The position numbers and the translations under genes were made by a program. Shown here one piece after another: positions 11,952 through 24,637 of a DNA stretch of 64,000 bases; within the stretch, counting starts at the first letter, position 1, and the number at the start of each line of letters is the position of its first letter. The notes below the pieces were generated by a model that saw only the letters and a program-made list of their open reading frames with translations, ran no database searches and was not told the DNA's origin. Source of the stretch: Henricia sp. BOLD:AAB3569 (Eukaryota > Echinodermata > Asteroidea > Spinulosida > Echinasteridae); contig JBBELK010000458.1 in the NCBI GenBank assembly GCA_037783545.1, positions 496,001-560,000 of the forward strand, in the 5' to 3' direction.

Positions 11952-12700
11952 TTAATGGTCGTCTACGTCACTAATATTATCCAGGATGAAATGTGCGAAG
12001 CAAAATTTACAGGGACCTATATCCTTTTGTTGTTCTTGTGGAATTTGATATGAAAATGTGAATATGTTCCATCTGACTGTCATCATTTCTGTTTCACGAA
12101 AATCTATCGACCCCCCAGTAATGTAAACCAAGGGCTGCTTTCCAGTGCAAAATATGGGAGTATCTTTATCAAAAACGAGGTCTTTTGCATAATAACTCTT
12201 TGGGTGCAGGCAGGTGGACTGTTTGACCTTCTAAAAGAAGCAGCATGTCATTCCAAGGCAAGACTTGTGCAGTCCAACGAAAATCATTAAGAAACACAAC
12301 CTCACTAGTTCTGCTCCAACCCAGGCAAATGAACATGTTGCTGGATTAGTAAAGGTTTTGAATACGGTATTTAATGGATTCAATAGAAATGTTTTTTCCG
12401 CAATTTGCTGGCCCGGTTATCATTATATTTCGATATTTTCCTCTCCCCTTTTGTAACAACAAATATATGCTATTTACAAAATGTACTTATCTCAATGTTA
12501 TTTTGTTCCAGTATTTCTCGAGCACAGTCAAGCCACACCCCATTGCAATTACAGCCAGCTGGTGTAGCTGCAACCTCACAAAGAACCTCAATTCTTGTAC
12601 GCAAATCCCGTTCTAGCTGTTCTTGCGCTCCATGTAGATCCCAAGCATTCTGTGAATACATAATTAGATACATTATTTCTGTAAATAAGACTGGTAACGA

Positions 12701-12993
12701 AGGGAGGGGTGTGGGGGGGGGGGGGGAATTGGGAAAGGAAGGAGGAATGGGCGCAATGGAGGTGGGGTGGCAATGGGGTGTGATGGGGTGGGGTGGGGTG
12801 TGATGGGGGTGGGGGAGGGGAGTGGGGTGGCAATGGGGGGCAGGGGGGGGGGGGGTTGATGGGGGGGACGAAGAGGAAGGAGGAATGGGGTGGGGACTGT
12901 CAGAATGAGGGGAGGGGGTGGGTGGTTGTGGAATAGGTGGGGTGGGGGGTGTGGAATAGGTGGGGTGGGGGGGGGGGGGGGGGGGGGGGGGGG
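12701..12993. repeat. G-rich low-complexity tract
   Basis: Nearly 300 bp of G-rich simple sequence built on GGGGTGGGGTGTGATGG-like units, ending in an uninterrupted run of 27 G (12967-12993). It lies inside the presumed intron of the Rep-like pseudogene. Many closely spaced G-runs make G-quadruplex formation plausible. Open frames here (proline/serine/histidine-rich on the minus strand) are translations of the simple sequence. Confidence 0.88.
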
Positions 12994-13257
12994 TGACGAA
13001 ATAGAGAAATGAAAAACTAGGGCATGTACATTGTAAGGGGTGGAGGAATGGGTAACTCTCAACATTAACGATTTGGGACAGAAACTTGCACAAACTGTAT
13101 GAAATTTAACCACATTTTTACTATACTTTCAATTTCCTCTAATCTATTACTGCCACCATTGATTGCAAATAAGACTACAAAAGGTGATGTCAGTGCAGAG
13201 TCAAATTCAATGTGGTATAGCCATAGGGCTAGTATAGTAGCTAGTGTAGTAGCACTA

Positions 13258-13269
13258 AGTACATGTACT
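13258..13269. repeat. 12-bp palindrome AGTACATGTACT
   Basis: A perfect palindrome within a short run of TAGTA/AGTACT-type repeats (13230-13277). No function is evident. Confidence 0.5.
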
Positions 13270-13475
13270 AAGTACTAGGATGCAGACACACGCTGACACA
13301 GTCAACTCTATCTAGGTGGCCGTGGCGGCACCCTGCCGATCAACATGCGTTAAAATATAATTTTCAACCGCTACTTTAAACTTACTATTTACAGTTGGTG
13401 AAACCCCCATGTCGTGCTTGAGAATGAGAGACTGTATTCCTTGCCTAAAACCAAAATCAGGCATCAGGCCCGTTA

Positions 13476-13530
13476 TATGTAAACAATATGCACGCGTAAG
13501 CGTGCTGCACGGCCCGGTATTGTTTACATA
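13476..13530. repeat. Nested hairpin in the presumed intron
   Basis: The outer arms are a perfect 13-bp inverted repeat, TATGTAAACAATA (13476-13488) and its complement (13518-13530). Inside sits a second perfect hairpin GCACGC-GTAA-GCGTGC (13490-13505). Both can form together. It lies 0.4 kb downstream of the HUH segment of the Rep-like pseudogene. Stem-loops are typical targets of HUH Rep proteins, but a link here is only a suggestion. Confidence 0.65.
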
Positions 13531-14153
13531 AGAGGCGCCCTCTTTCGTTAACAACGGGTACACGCAAACTTTTATAAAAGAGGAAGGTTGTGGCCTCCTC
13601 TCGAGATGTACATGTGTACGCATTGTGTACTTCATTGAACAAAGTGATTTAATTGGATAAAATGTTGAAATGATTTGGCCAAGAGTCCCCATACATAGAG
13701 TACCACATTTTGTACACTATAAACCGAAATAAGCAATGCAAATTCTACTATAATTATATAAAAGGGCATACCTGTATTACTTCGTTTATGGCCTTTTGGC
13801 CGCGGTTGATAATGAACCGAGCCAGATCCGTACGCCCTGCCGACTTCTGTAGATTAGCAAAGGCCATCAGTTCCAAGCGCGTCCTGAAGCCATACTCGGG
13901 ATAAATACTTGCGAATTTGGACCCAACGTTGGGTTTTTTCAAGTTTTATACACAAATGGTAGTGTTTTCCGCCATTTCTATGCGACTCTTGACAGCAGGC
14001 CCACTGAATCACTTTTGCCACACCACACAAATTGAAAGCATCGACTATTTTAGTAGCAAAATTCTCACGAGTTGGAACTATTTCTAAATTGGCTTGGCTA
14101 TACGTTATCAAATAAACTTGGCGAACCTGTCGAGGTCCCAACTCGGCTGACAT

Positions 14154-14682
14154 TATCAACGAAAGACGGAGGAGACAGGCGGGACGGACGGTGCAACATG
14201 CCCAAATGCGTTATGACTCTTTGCTTACACGAACGGCCGTTTTTATGTGTAGAAGGAGCCGAGGATGGCGTTTATTCAAATTCGACCGGCAGGCAAGAAT
14301 AATGGCACGTTTGTTCTCCCCAAATACCAATTACGTCAAGCGTTACACGTTCACGTGAGGGTCCTGGGTATACTAGTTGACCGCAGAAAAGCACGCACCG
14401 ACCCACTTCGCCAAGTGAACCCAAAACTTCACCAAATACTTAACCCAAAACTTTACCAACTTTACCCCAAATCCCATTAAAACATGCACACGGTTGTCCG
14501 TTTCAAGACATTAAAGCTTTGACTCTGAAAGTCTTTTAACCCTAAATGTTTACTGGTAAACCGACAAACTTTACCAATAATCCTGTAAATAGGTTAAACA
14601 CGTGGTTCTTAACTTCATTAGCCTAACAAAACAAGTCTCACAAACGCATTCCATTCTGTCAAAACACATGTGAAACATGCCA
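14154..14682. other. Upstream flank of Rep-like pseudogene
   Basis: No gene was recognised. The stretch contains repeated AACTTTACCAA-like words (about 14450-14462 and 14563-14577) and TTAAACACGTGG. It would include any promoter of the minus-strand pseudogene, but I cannot identify promoter elements. It ends at the TTAA that abuts copy 2. Confidence 0.5.
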
Positions 14683-14686
14683 TTAA
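14683..14686. repeat. TTAA at inner end of copy 2
   Basis: TTAA lies between captured DNA (AACATGCCA) and the CCCTTTCA terminus of copy 2. It is the inner junction and probably the target site of the original insertion. Confidence 0.85.
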
Positions 14687-14812
14687 CCCTTTCATTCCCG
14701 GAGGCGCCAAAAGGAGCCCTTTGTTTTTTTCGCTTTAATCCCAAAGGCACCAAATGGTGCCCGAGATTGTCTTTCAGTTGAGAACCAAGGCGACTTTTGT
14801 CACCACCTGCAA

Positions 14813-15573
<761 letters not shown>

Positions 15574-15618
15574 TTGTAAGTATGTATATGTACAATCTGC
15601 TCGCCTTCAAATCTGCTC

Positions 15619-15619
<1 letters not shown>

Positions 15620-15654
<35 letters not shown>

Positions 15655-15762
15655 CCCCCCCCCCCCCCCCCCGCCCCGCCCCCCCGCCCCCCCACCCCAT
15701 TCAATGTTGAAGACTGGTTCGACAAGCCACGGATTCAAACCAACATTGAATGGGGTGGGGGG
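15620..15762. repeat. C-tract with fold-back, copy 2
   Basis: A C-tract of 74 bp (15620-15693), with G interruptions placed differently from copy 1, leads into the same inverted repeat (arms 15688-15709 and 15741-15762). Length variation between otherwise identical copies fits slippage at a simple repeat, or sequencing uncertainty in homopolymers. Confidence 0.85.
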
Positions 15763-16219
15763 CGGGGAGGGGGAGGGGCGAGAGAAAATACAAGTACATG
15801 CAGAAGTAGGGTTGAAGACACATCTTTTTAGACAACCATTTTTAATTTCTTAGATTTTTAACTTTTGAGTGCTTAATTTTCTTTTGTATTGTATACCTTT
15901 TAGGTATTTTCATTAGGTTTTTCTTTTTTATATTGATGTACGAGTACAGGGCCTTGTATTACCAGTTTGTATTACTTTTGTTGTGTAAAAACTAGCTTGA
16001 AATTACACTTAATAAATAAAAAGATGCACACTAAATTTCTCTCCTTTTTGTGTCATCAGGTGTACACAAAATCATCAGAGCTATTTAGTGCATATAAACC
16101 ACAGAGGGCTCACTTCAATGAAATGTCTCCCAAACCAGTGGGTCTCTAGTGACACTGGGCTCGTAATTGCTGTGGTAAACAAGGGTACTGTCTTATATGA
16201 GTGGGTGGTATTGAAAGGG

Positions 16220-16223
16220 TTAA
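16220..16223. repeat. TTAA target duplication, outer right
   Basis: TTAA follows TGAAAGGG and is followed by GCAGAAAAAATGCG, the exact continuation of the satellite monomer interrupted at 8284. Confidence 0.95.
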
Positions 16224-19200
16224 GCAGAAAAAATGCGAAGCTTGTCTGGAAATTCCTTCAGCTCCAAAATTGCGATCATACCAGACGCAGTGTTCTCCGA
16301 AAGCGGGGTCTGTTTGTGCCAACAATTAGTGTGCCGGCACTGAGTTTTAGTTACATTTGACAATAACTCGGTCGGTTTGAACGGGAAACAGTTAAAATTT
16401 GCAGTATACGTTTGCGATGTAGTTCTGTTTAAGCAGAACAAATGCGAAGCTTGTCTGGAAATTCCTTCAGCTCCAAAATTTCGACCATACCAGACGCAGT
16501 GTTCTCCGAAAGCGGTGTCTGTTTGTGCCAACAATTAGTGTGCCGGCACTGAGTTTTAGCTACATTTGACAATAACTCGGTCGGTTTGAACAGGAAACAG
16601 TTCAAATTTGCAGTATACGTTTGCGATGTAGTTCTGTTTAAGCAGAAAAAATGCGAAGCTTGTCTGGAAATTCCTTCAGCTCCAAAATTGCGATCATACG
16701 AAAGCGGGGTCTGTTTGTACCAACAATTAGTGTGCCGGCACTGAGTTTTAGCTACATTCGACAATAACTCGTTCGGTTTGAACTGGAAACAGTTCAAATT
16801 TGCAGTATACGTTTGCGATGTAGATCTGTTTAAGCAGACAAAATGCGAAGCTTGTCTGGAAATTCCTTCAGCTCCAAACTTCCGATCATACCAGACACAG
16901 TGTTCTCCGAAAGCAGCGTCTGTTTGTGCCAACAATTAGTGTGCCGGCACTGAGTTTTAGTTACATTTGACAATAACTCGGTCGGTTTGAACTGGAAACA
17001 GTTCAAATTTGCAGTATACGTTTGCGATGTAGATCTGTTGAAGCAGAAAACATGCGAAGCTTGTCTGGAAATTCCTTCAGCTCCAAAATTGCGATCATAC
17101 CAGACGCAGTGTTCTCCGAAAGCGGCGTCTGTTTGTGCCAACAATTAGTGTGCCGGCACTGAGTTTTAGCTACATTCGACAATAACTCGGTCGGTTTGAA
17201 CAGGAAACAGTTCAAATTTGCAGTATACGTTTGCGTTGTAGATCTGTTTAAGCAGAAAACATGCGAAGCTTGTCTGGAAATTCCTTCAGCTCCAAAATTG
17301 CGATCATACCAGACGCAGTGTTCTCCGAAAGCGGCGTCTGTTTGTGCCAACAATTAGTGTGCCGGCACTGAGTTTTAGTTACATTTGACAATAACTCGGT
17401 CGGTTTGAACGGGAAACAGTTCAAATTTGCAGTATACTTTTGCGATGTAGTTCTGTTTAAGCAGAACAAATGCGAAGCTTGTCTGGAAATTCCTTCAGCT
17501 CCAAAATTTCGATCATACCAGACGCAGTGTTCTCCGAAAGCGGTGTCTGTTTGTGCCAACAATTAGTGTGCCGGCACTGAGTTTTAGCTACATTCGACAA
17601 TAACTCGGTCGGTTTGAACAGGAAACAGTTCAAATTTGCAGTATACGTTTGCGATGTAGTTCTGTTTAAGCAGAAAAAATGCGAAGCTTGTCTGGAAATT
17701 CCTTCAGCTCCAAAATTGCGATCATACGAAAGCGGGGTCTGTTTGTACCAACAATTAGTGTGCCGGCACTGAGTTTTAGCTACATTCGACAATAACTCGT
17801 TCGGTTTGAACTGGAAACAGTTCAAATTTGCAGTATACGTTTGCGATGTAGATCTGTTTAAGCAGACAAAATGCGAAGCTTGTCTGGAAATTCCTTCAGC
17901 TCCAAAATTGCGATCATACCAGACGCAGTGTTCTCCGAAAGCGGCGTCTGTTTGTGCCAACAATTAGTGTGCCGGCACTGAGTTTTAGCTACATTCGACA
18001 ATAACTCGGTCGGTTTGAACAGGAAACAGTTCAAATTTGCAGTATACGTTTGCGTTGTAGATCTGTTTAAGCAGAAAACATGCGAAGCTTGTCTGGAAAT
18101 TCCTTCAGCTCCAAAATTGCGATCATACCAGACGCAGTGTTCTCCGAAAGCGGGGTCTGTTTGTGCCAACAATTAGTGTGCCGGCACTGAGTTTTAGCTA
18201 CATTCGACAATAACTCGGCCGGTTTGAACAGGAAACAGTTCAAATTTGCAGTATACGTTTGCGATGTAGTTCTGTTTAAGCAGAAAACATGCGAAGCTTG
18301 TCTGGAAATTCCTTCAGCTCCAAAATTGCGATCATACCAGACGCAGTGTTCTCCGAAAGCGTGGTCTGTTTGTGCCAAACAATTAGTGTGCCGGCACTGA
18401 GTTTTAGTTACACTTGACAATAACTCGGTCGGTTTGAACGGGAAACAGTTCAAATTTGCAGTATACGTTTGCGATGTAGTTCTGTTTAAGCAGAACAAAT
18501 GCGAAGCTTGTCTGGAAATTCTTTCAGCTCCAAAATTTCGATCATACTAGACGCAGTGTTCTCCGAAAGCGGGGTCTGTTTGTGCCAACAATTAGTGTGC
18601 CGGCACTGAGTTTTAGCTACATTCGACAATAACTCGGTCGGTTTGAACAGGAAACAGTTCAAATTTGCAGTATACGTTTGCGTTGTAGATCTGTTTAAGC
18701 AGAAAACATGCGAAGCTTGTCTGGAAATTCCTTCAGCTCCAAAATTGCGATCATACCAGACGCAGTGTTCTCCGAAAGCGGCGTCTGTTTGTGCCAACAA
18801 TTAGTGTGCCGGCACTGAGTTTTAGTTACATTTGACAATAACTCGGTCGGTTTGAACGGGAAACAGTTCAAATTTGCAGTATACGTTTGCGATGTAGTTC
18901 TGTTTAAGCAGAACAAATGCGAAGCTTGTCTGGAAATTCCTTCAGCTCCAAAATTTCGATCATACGAAAGCGGGGTCTGTTTGTACCAACAATTAGTGTG
19001 CCGGCACTGAGTTTTAGCTACATTCGACAATAACTCGTTCGGTTTGAACTGGAAACAGTTCAAATTTGCAGTATACGTTTGCGATGTAGATCTGTTTAAG
19101 CAGACAAAATGCGAAGCTTGTCTGGAAATTCCTTCAGCTCCAAACTTCCGATCATACCAGACACAGTGTTCTCCGAAAGCAGCGTCTGTTTGTGCCAACA

Positions 19201-22200
19201 ATTAGTGTGCCGGCACTGAGTTTTAGTTACATTTGACAATAACTCGGTCGGTTTGAACTGGAAACAGTTCAAATTTGCAGTATACGTTTGCGATGTAGAT
19301 CTGTTGAAGCAGAAAACATGCGAAGCTTGTCTGGAAATTCCTTCAGCTCCAAAATTGCGATCATACCAGACGCAGTGTTCTCCGAAAGCGGCGTCTGTTT
19401 GTGCCAACAATTAGTGTGCCGGCACTGAGTTTTAGCTACATTCGACAATAACTCGGTCGGTTTGAACAGGAAACAGTTCAAATTTGCAGTATACGTTTGC
19501 GTTGTAGATCTGTTTAAGCAGAAAACATGCGAAGCTTGTCTGGAAATTCCTTCAGCTCCAAAATTGCGATCATACCAGACGCAGTGTTCTCCGAAAGCGG
19601 CGTCTGTTTGTGCCAACAATTAGTGTGCCGGCACTGAGTTTTAGTTACATTTGACAATAACTCGGTCGGTTTGAACGGGAAACAGTTCAAATTTGCAGTA
19701 TACTTTTGCGATGTAGTTCTGTTTAAGCAGAACAAATGCGAAGCTTGTCTGGAAATTCCTTCAGCTCCAAAATTTCGATCATACCAGACGCAGTGTTCTC
19801 CGAAAGCGGTGTCTGTTTGTGCCAACAATTAGTGTGCCGGCACTGAGTTTTAGCTACATTCGACAATAACTCGGTCGGTTTGAACAGGAAACAGTTCAAA
19901 TTTGCAGTATACGTTTGCGATGTAGTTCTGTTTAAGCAGAAAAAATGCGAAGCTTGTCTGGAAATTCCTTCAGCTCCAAAATTGCGATCATACGAAAGCG
20001 GGGTCTGTTTGTACCAACAATTAGTGTGCCGGCACTGAGTTTTAGCTACATTCGACAATAACTCGTTCGGTTTGAACTGGAAACAGTTCAAATTTGCAGT
20101 ATACGTTTGCGATGTAGATCTGTTTAAGCAGACAAAATGCGAAGCTTGTCTGGAAATTCCTTCAGCTCCAAACTTCCGATCATACCAGACACAGTGTTCT
20201 CCGAAAGCAGCGTCTGTTTGTGCCAACAATTAGTGTGCCGGCACTGAGTTTTAGTTACATTTGACAATAACTCGGTCGGTTTGAACTGGAAACAGTTCAA
20301 ATTTGCAGTATACGTTTGCGATGTAGATCTGTTGAAGCAGAAAACATGCGAAGCTTGTCTGGAAATTCCTTCAGCTCCAAAATTGCGATCATACCAGACG
20401 CAGTGTTCTCCGAAAGCGGCGTCTGTTTGTGCCAACAATTAGTGTGCCGGCACTGAGTTTTAGCTACATTCGACAATAACTCGGTCGGTTTGAACAGGAA
20501 ACAGTTCAAATTTGCAGTATACGTTTGCGTTGTAGATCTGTTTAAGCAGAAAACATGCGAAGCTTGTCTGGAAATTCCTTCAGCTCCAAAATTGCGATCA
20601 TACCAGACGCAGTGTTCTCCGAAAGCGGGGTCTGTTTGTGCCAACAATTAGTGTGCCGGCACTGAGTTTTAGCTACATTCGACAATAACTCGGCCGGTTT
20701 GAACAGGAAACAGTTCAAATTTGCAGTATACGTTTGCGATGTAGTTCTGTTTAAGCAGAAAACATGCGAAGCTTGTCTGGAAATTCCTTCAGCTCCAAAA
20801 TTGCGATCATACCAGACGCAGTGTTCTCCGAAAGCGTGGTCTGTTTGTGCCAAACAATTAGTGTGCCGGCACTGAGTTTTAGTTACACTTGACAATAACT
20901 CGGTCGGTTTGAACGGGAAACAGTTCAAATTTGCAGTATACGTTTGCGATGTAGTTCTGTTTAAGCAGAACAAATGCGAAGCTTGTCTGGAAATTCTTTC
21001 AGCTCCAAAATTTCGATCATACTAGACGCAGTGTTCTCCGAAAGCGGGGTCTGTTTGTGCCAACAATTAGTGTGCCGGCACTGAGTTTTAGCTACATTCG
21101 ACAATAACTCGGTCGGTTTGAACAGGAAACAGTTCAAATTTGCAGTATACGTTTGCGTTGTAGATCTGTTTAAGCAGAAAACATGCGAAGCTTGTCTGGA
21201 AATTCCTTCAGCTCCAAAATTGCGATCATACCAGACGCAGTGTTCTCCGAAAGCGGCGTCTGTTTGTGCCAACAATTAGTGTGCCGGCACTGAGTTTTAG
21301 TTACATTTGACAATAACTCGGTCGGTTTGAACGGGAAACAGTTCAAATTTGCAGTATACGTTTGCGATGTAGTTCTGTTTAAGCAGAACAAATGCGAAGC
21401 TTGTCTGGAAATTCCTTCAGCTCCAAAATTTCGATCATACCAGACGCAGTGTTCTCCGAAAGCGGTGTCTGTTTGTGCCAACAATTAGTGTGCCGGCACT
21501 GAGTTTTAGCTACATTCGACAATAACTCGGTCGGTTTGAACAGGAAACAGTTCAAATTTGCAGTATACGTTTGCGATGTAGTTCTGTTTAAGCAGAAAAA
21601 ATGCGAAGCTTGTCTGGAAATTCCTTCAGCTCCAAAATTGCGATCATACGAAAGCGGGGTCTGTTTGTACCAACAATTAGTGTGCCGGCACTGAGTTTTA
21701 GCTACATTCGACAATAACTCGTTCGGTTTGAACTGGAAACAGTTCAAATTTGCAGTATACGTTTGCGATGTAGATCTGTTTAAGCAGACAAAATGCGAAG
21801 CTTGTCTGGAAATTCCTTCAGCTCCAAACTTCCGATCATACCAGACGCAGTGTTCTCCGAAAGCAGCGTCTGTTTGTGCCAACAATTAGTGTGCCGGCAC
21901 TGAGTTTTAGTTACATTTGACAATAACTCGGTCGGTTTGAACGGGAAACAGTTCAAATTTGCAGTATACGTTTGCGATGTAGTTCTGTTTAAGCAGAAAA
22001 AATGCGAAGCTTGTCTGGAAATTCCTTCAGCTCCAAAATTGCGATCATACGAAAGCGGGGTCTGTTTGTACCAACAATTAGTGTGCCGGCACTGAGTTTT
22101 AGTTACATTTGACAATAACTCGGTCGGTTTGAACGGGAAACAGTTCAAATTTGCAGTATACGTTTGCGTTGTAGATCTGTTTAAGCAGAAAACATGCGAA

Positions 22201-24637
22201 GCTTGTCTGGAAATTCCTTCAGCTCCAAAATTGCGATCATACCAGACGCAGTGTTCTCCGAAAGCGGCGTCTGTTTGTGCCAACAATTAGTGTGCCGGCA
22301 CTGAGTTTTAGTTACATTTGACAATAACTCGGTCGGTTTGAACGGGAAACAGTTCAAATTTGCAGTATACGTTTGCGATGTAGTTCTGTTTAAGCAGAAA
22401 AAATGCGAAGCTTGTCTGGAAATTCCTTCAGCTCCAAAATTGCGATCATACCAGACGCAGTGTTCTCCGAAATCGGGGTCTGTTTGTGCCAACAATTAGT
22501 GTGCCGGCACTGAGTTTTAGTTACATTTGACAATAACTCGGTCGGTTTGAACGGGAAACAGTTAAAATTTGCAGTATACGTTTGCGATGTAGTTCTGTTT
22601 AAGCAGAACAAATGCGAAGCTTGTCTGGAAATTCCTTCAGCTCCAAAATTTCGACCATACCAGACGCAGTGTTCTCCGAAAGCGGTGTCTGTTTGTGCCA
22701 ACAATTAGTGTGCCGGCACTGAGTTTTAGCTACATTTGACAATAACTCGGTCGGTTTGAACGGGAAACAGTTCAAATTTGCAGTATACGTTTGCGATGTA
22801 GTTCTGTTTAAGCAGAAAAAATGCGAAGCTTGTCTGGAAATTCCTTCAGCTCCAAAATTGCGATCATACGAAAGCGGGGTCTGTTTGTACCAACAATTAG
22901 TGTGCCGGCACTGAGTTTTAGTTACATTTGACAATAACTCGGTCGGTTTGAACGGGAAACAGTTCAAATTTGCAGTATACGTTTGCGATGTAGTTCTGTT
23001 TAAGCAGAAAAAATGCGAAGCTTGTCTGGAAATTCCTTCAGCTCCAAAATTGCGATCATACGAAAGCGGGGTCTGTTTGTACCAACAATTAGTGTGCCGG
23101 CACTGAGTTTTAGCTACATTCGACAATAACTCGGTCGGTTTGAACTGGAAACAGTTCAAATTTGCAGTATACGTTTGCGATGTAGATCTGTTTAAGCAGA
23201 AAACATGCGAAGCTTGTCTGGAAATTCCTTCAGCTCCAAAATTGCGATCATACCAGACGCAGTGTTCTCCGAAAGCGGCGTCTGTTTGTGCCAACAATTA
23301 GTGTGCCGGCACTGAATTTTAGCTACATTCGACAATAACTCGGTCGGTTTGAACAGGAAACAGTTCAAATTTGCAGTATACGTTTGCGTTGTAGATCTGT
23401 TTAAGCAGAAAACATGCGAAGCTTGTCTGGAAATTCCTTCAGCTCCAAAATTGCGATCATACCAGACGCAGTGTTCTGCGAAAGCGTGGTCTGTTTGTGC
23501 CAACAATTAGCATGCCGACACTGAGTTTTAGCTACATTCGACAATAACTCGTTCGGTTTGAACTGGAAACATTTCAAATTTGCAGTATACGTTTGCGATG
23601 TAGATCTGTTTAAGCAGACAAAATGCGAAGCTTGTCTGGAAATTCCTTCAGCTCCAAACTTCCGATCATACCAGACGCAGTGTTCTCCGAAAGCAGCGTC
23701 TGTTTGTGCCAACAATTAGTGTGCCGGCACTGAGTTTTAGTTACATTTGACAATAACTCGGTCGGTTTGAACGGGAAACAGTTCAAATTTGCAGTATACG
23801 TTTGTGATGTAGTTCTGTTTAAGCAGAAAAAATGCGAAGCTTGTCTGGAAATTCCTTCAGCTCCAAAATTGCGATCATACCAGACGCAGTGTTCTCCGAA
23901 AGCGGCGTCTGTTTGTGCCAACAATTAGTGTGCCGGCACTGAGTTTTAGTTACATTTGACAATAACTCGGTCGGTTTGAACGGGAAACAGTTCAAATTTG
24001 CAGTATACGTTTGCGATGTAGTTCTGTTTAAGCAGAAAAAATGCGAAGCTTGTCTGGAAATTCCTTCAGCTCCAAAATTGCGATCATACCAGACGCAGTG
24101 TTCTCCGAAAGCGGGGTCTGTTTGTGCCAACAATTAGTGTGCCGGCACTGAGTTTTAGTTACATTTGACAATAACTCGGTCGGTTTGAACGGGAAACAGT
24201 TAAAATTTGCAGTATACGTTTGCGATGTAGTTCTGTTTAAGCAGAACAAATGCGAAGCTTGTCTGGAAATTCCTTCAGCTCCAAAATTTCGACCATACCA
24301 GACGCAGTGTTCTCCGAAAGCGGTGTCTGTTTGTGCCAACAATTAGTGTGCCGGCACTGAGTTTTAGCTACATTTGACAATAACTCGGTCGGTTTGAACA
24401 GGAAACAGTTCAAATTTGCAGTATACGTTTGCGATGTAGTTCTGTTTAAGCAGAAAAAATGCGAAGCTTGTCTGGAAATTCCTTCAGCTCCAAAATTGCG
24501 ATCATACGAAAGCGGGGTCTGTTTGTACCAACAATTAGTGTGCCGGCACTGAGTTTTAGCTACATTCGACAATAACTCGTTCGGTTTGAACTGGAAACAG
24601 TTCAAATTTGCAGTATACGTTTGCGATGTAGATCTGT

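Larger units (their letters stand above)
11952..14153 (-). pseudogene. Rep-like HUH endonuclease + SF3 helicase pseudogene
   Basis: Read from the minus strand. The likely start is the ATG at 14151-14153, followed by a VYLITYSQA motif and the HUH signature HYHLCI (His codons at 13962-13964 and 13956-13958). The frame then breaks near a T6 run (13934-13939). A helical segment (LELMAFANLQ) follows and ends at a good splice donor (CAG/GTATGCC, GT at 13770-13771). Coding-like sequence resumes after an acceptor at 12650-12651 and runs to about 12473. Helicase motifs follow: Walker A GPANCGK (12394-12414), a frame break at T6 (12392-12397), Walker-B-like LNDFRW (12274-12291), another break near 12171-12175, a motif-C-like PIFCTG (12141-12158), and a cysteine pair PCKFCF (11997-12014); stop at 11952-11954. 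HUH plus superfamily 3 helicase is the layout of Rep/NS1-type replication initiators of small DNA viruses and related genomic elements. I see no catalytic-tyrosine motif, so part of the nuclease domain is missing. It is not functional as read. Confidence 0.8.
9831..14682. other. Captured non-satellite segment (4.85 kb)
   Basis: This DNA shares nothing with the satellite or with the piggyBac copies and lies between their inner TTAA sites. It contains a degenerate Rep-like gene on the minus strand (11952-14153), a MITE-like element (10340-10734), two fold-back repeats (11156-11316 and 11447-11729) and a G-rich low-complexity tract (12701-12993). It reads as ordinary repeat-rich genomic DNA carried along between two transposon ends. 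Confidence 0.8.

Noticed and set aside
12470-13113. Proline-, serine- and histidine-rich minus-strand open frames of 81-207 codons
   Set aside because: They are mainly translations of the G-rich simple sequence; only the last part (12473-12649) is coding-like and it is assigned to the Rep-like pseudogene.
13312-13692. 126-codon minus-strand open frame
   Set aside because: It lies in the presumed intron, resembles no family I recognise, and spans the nested hairpin; probably chance.
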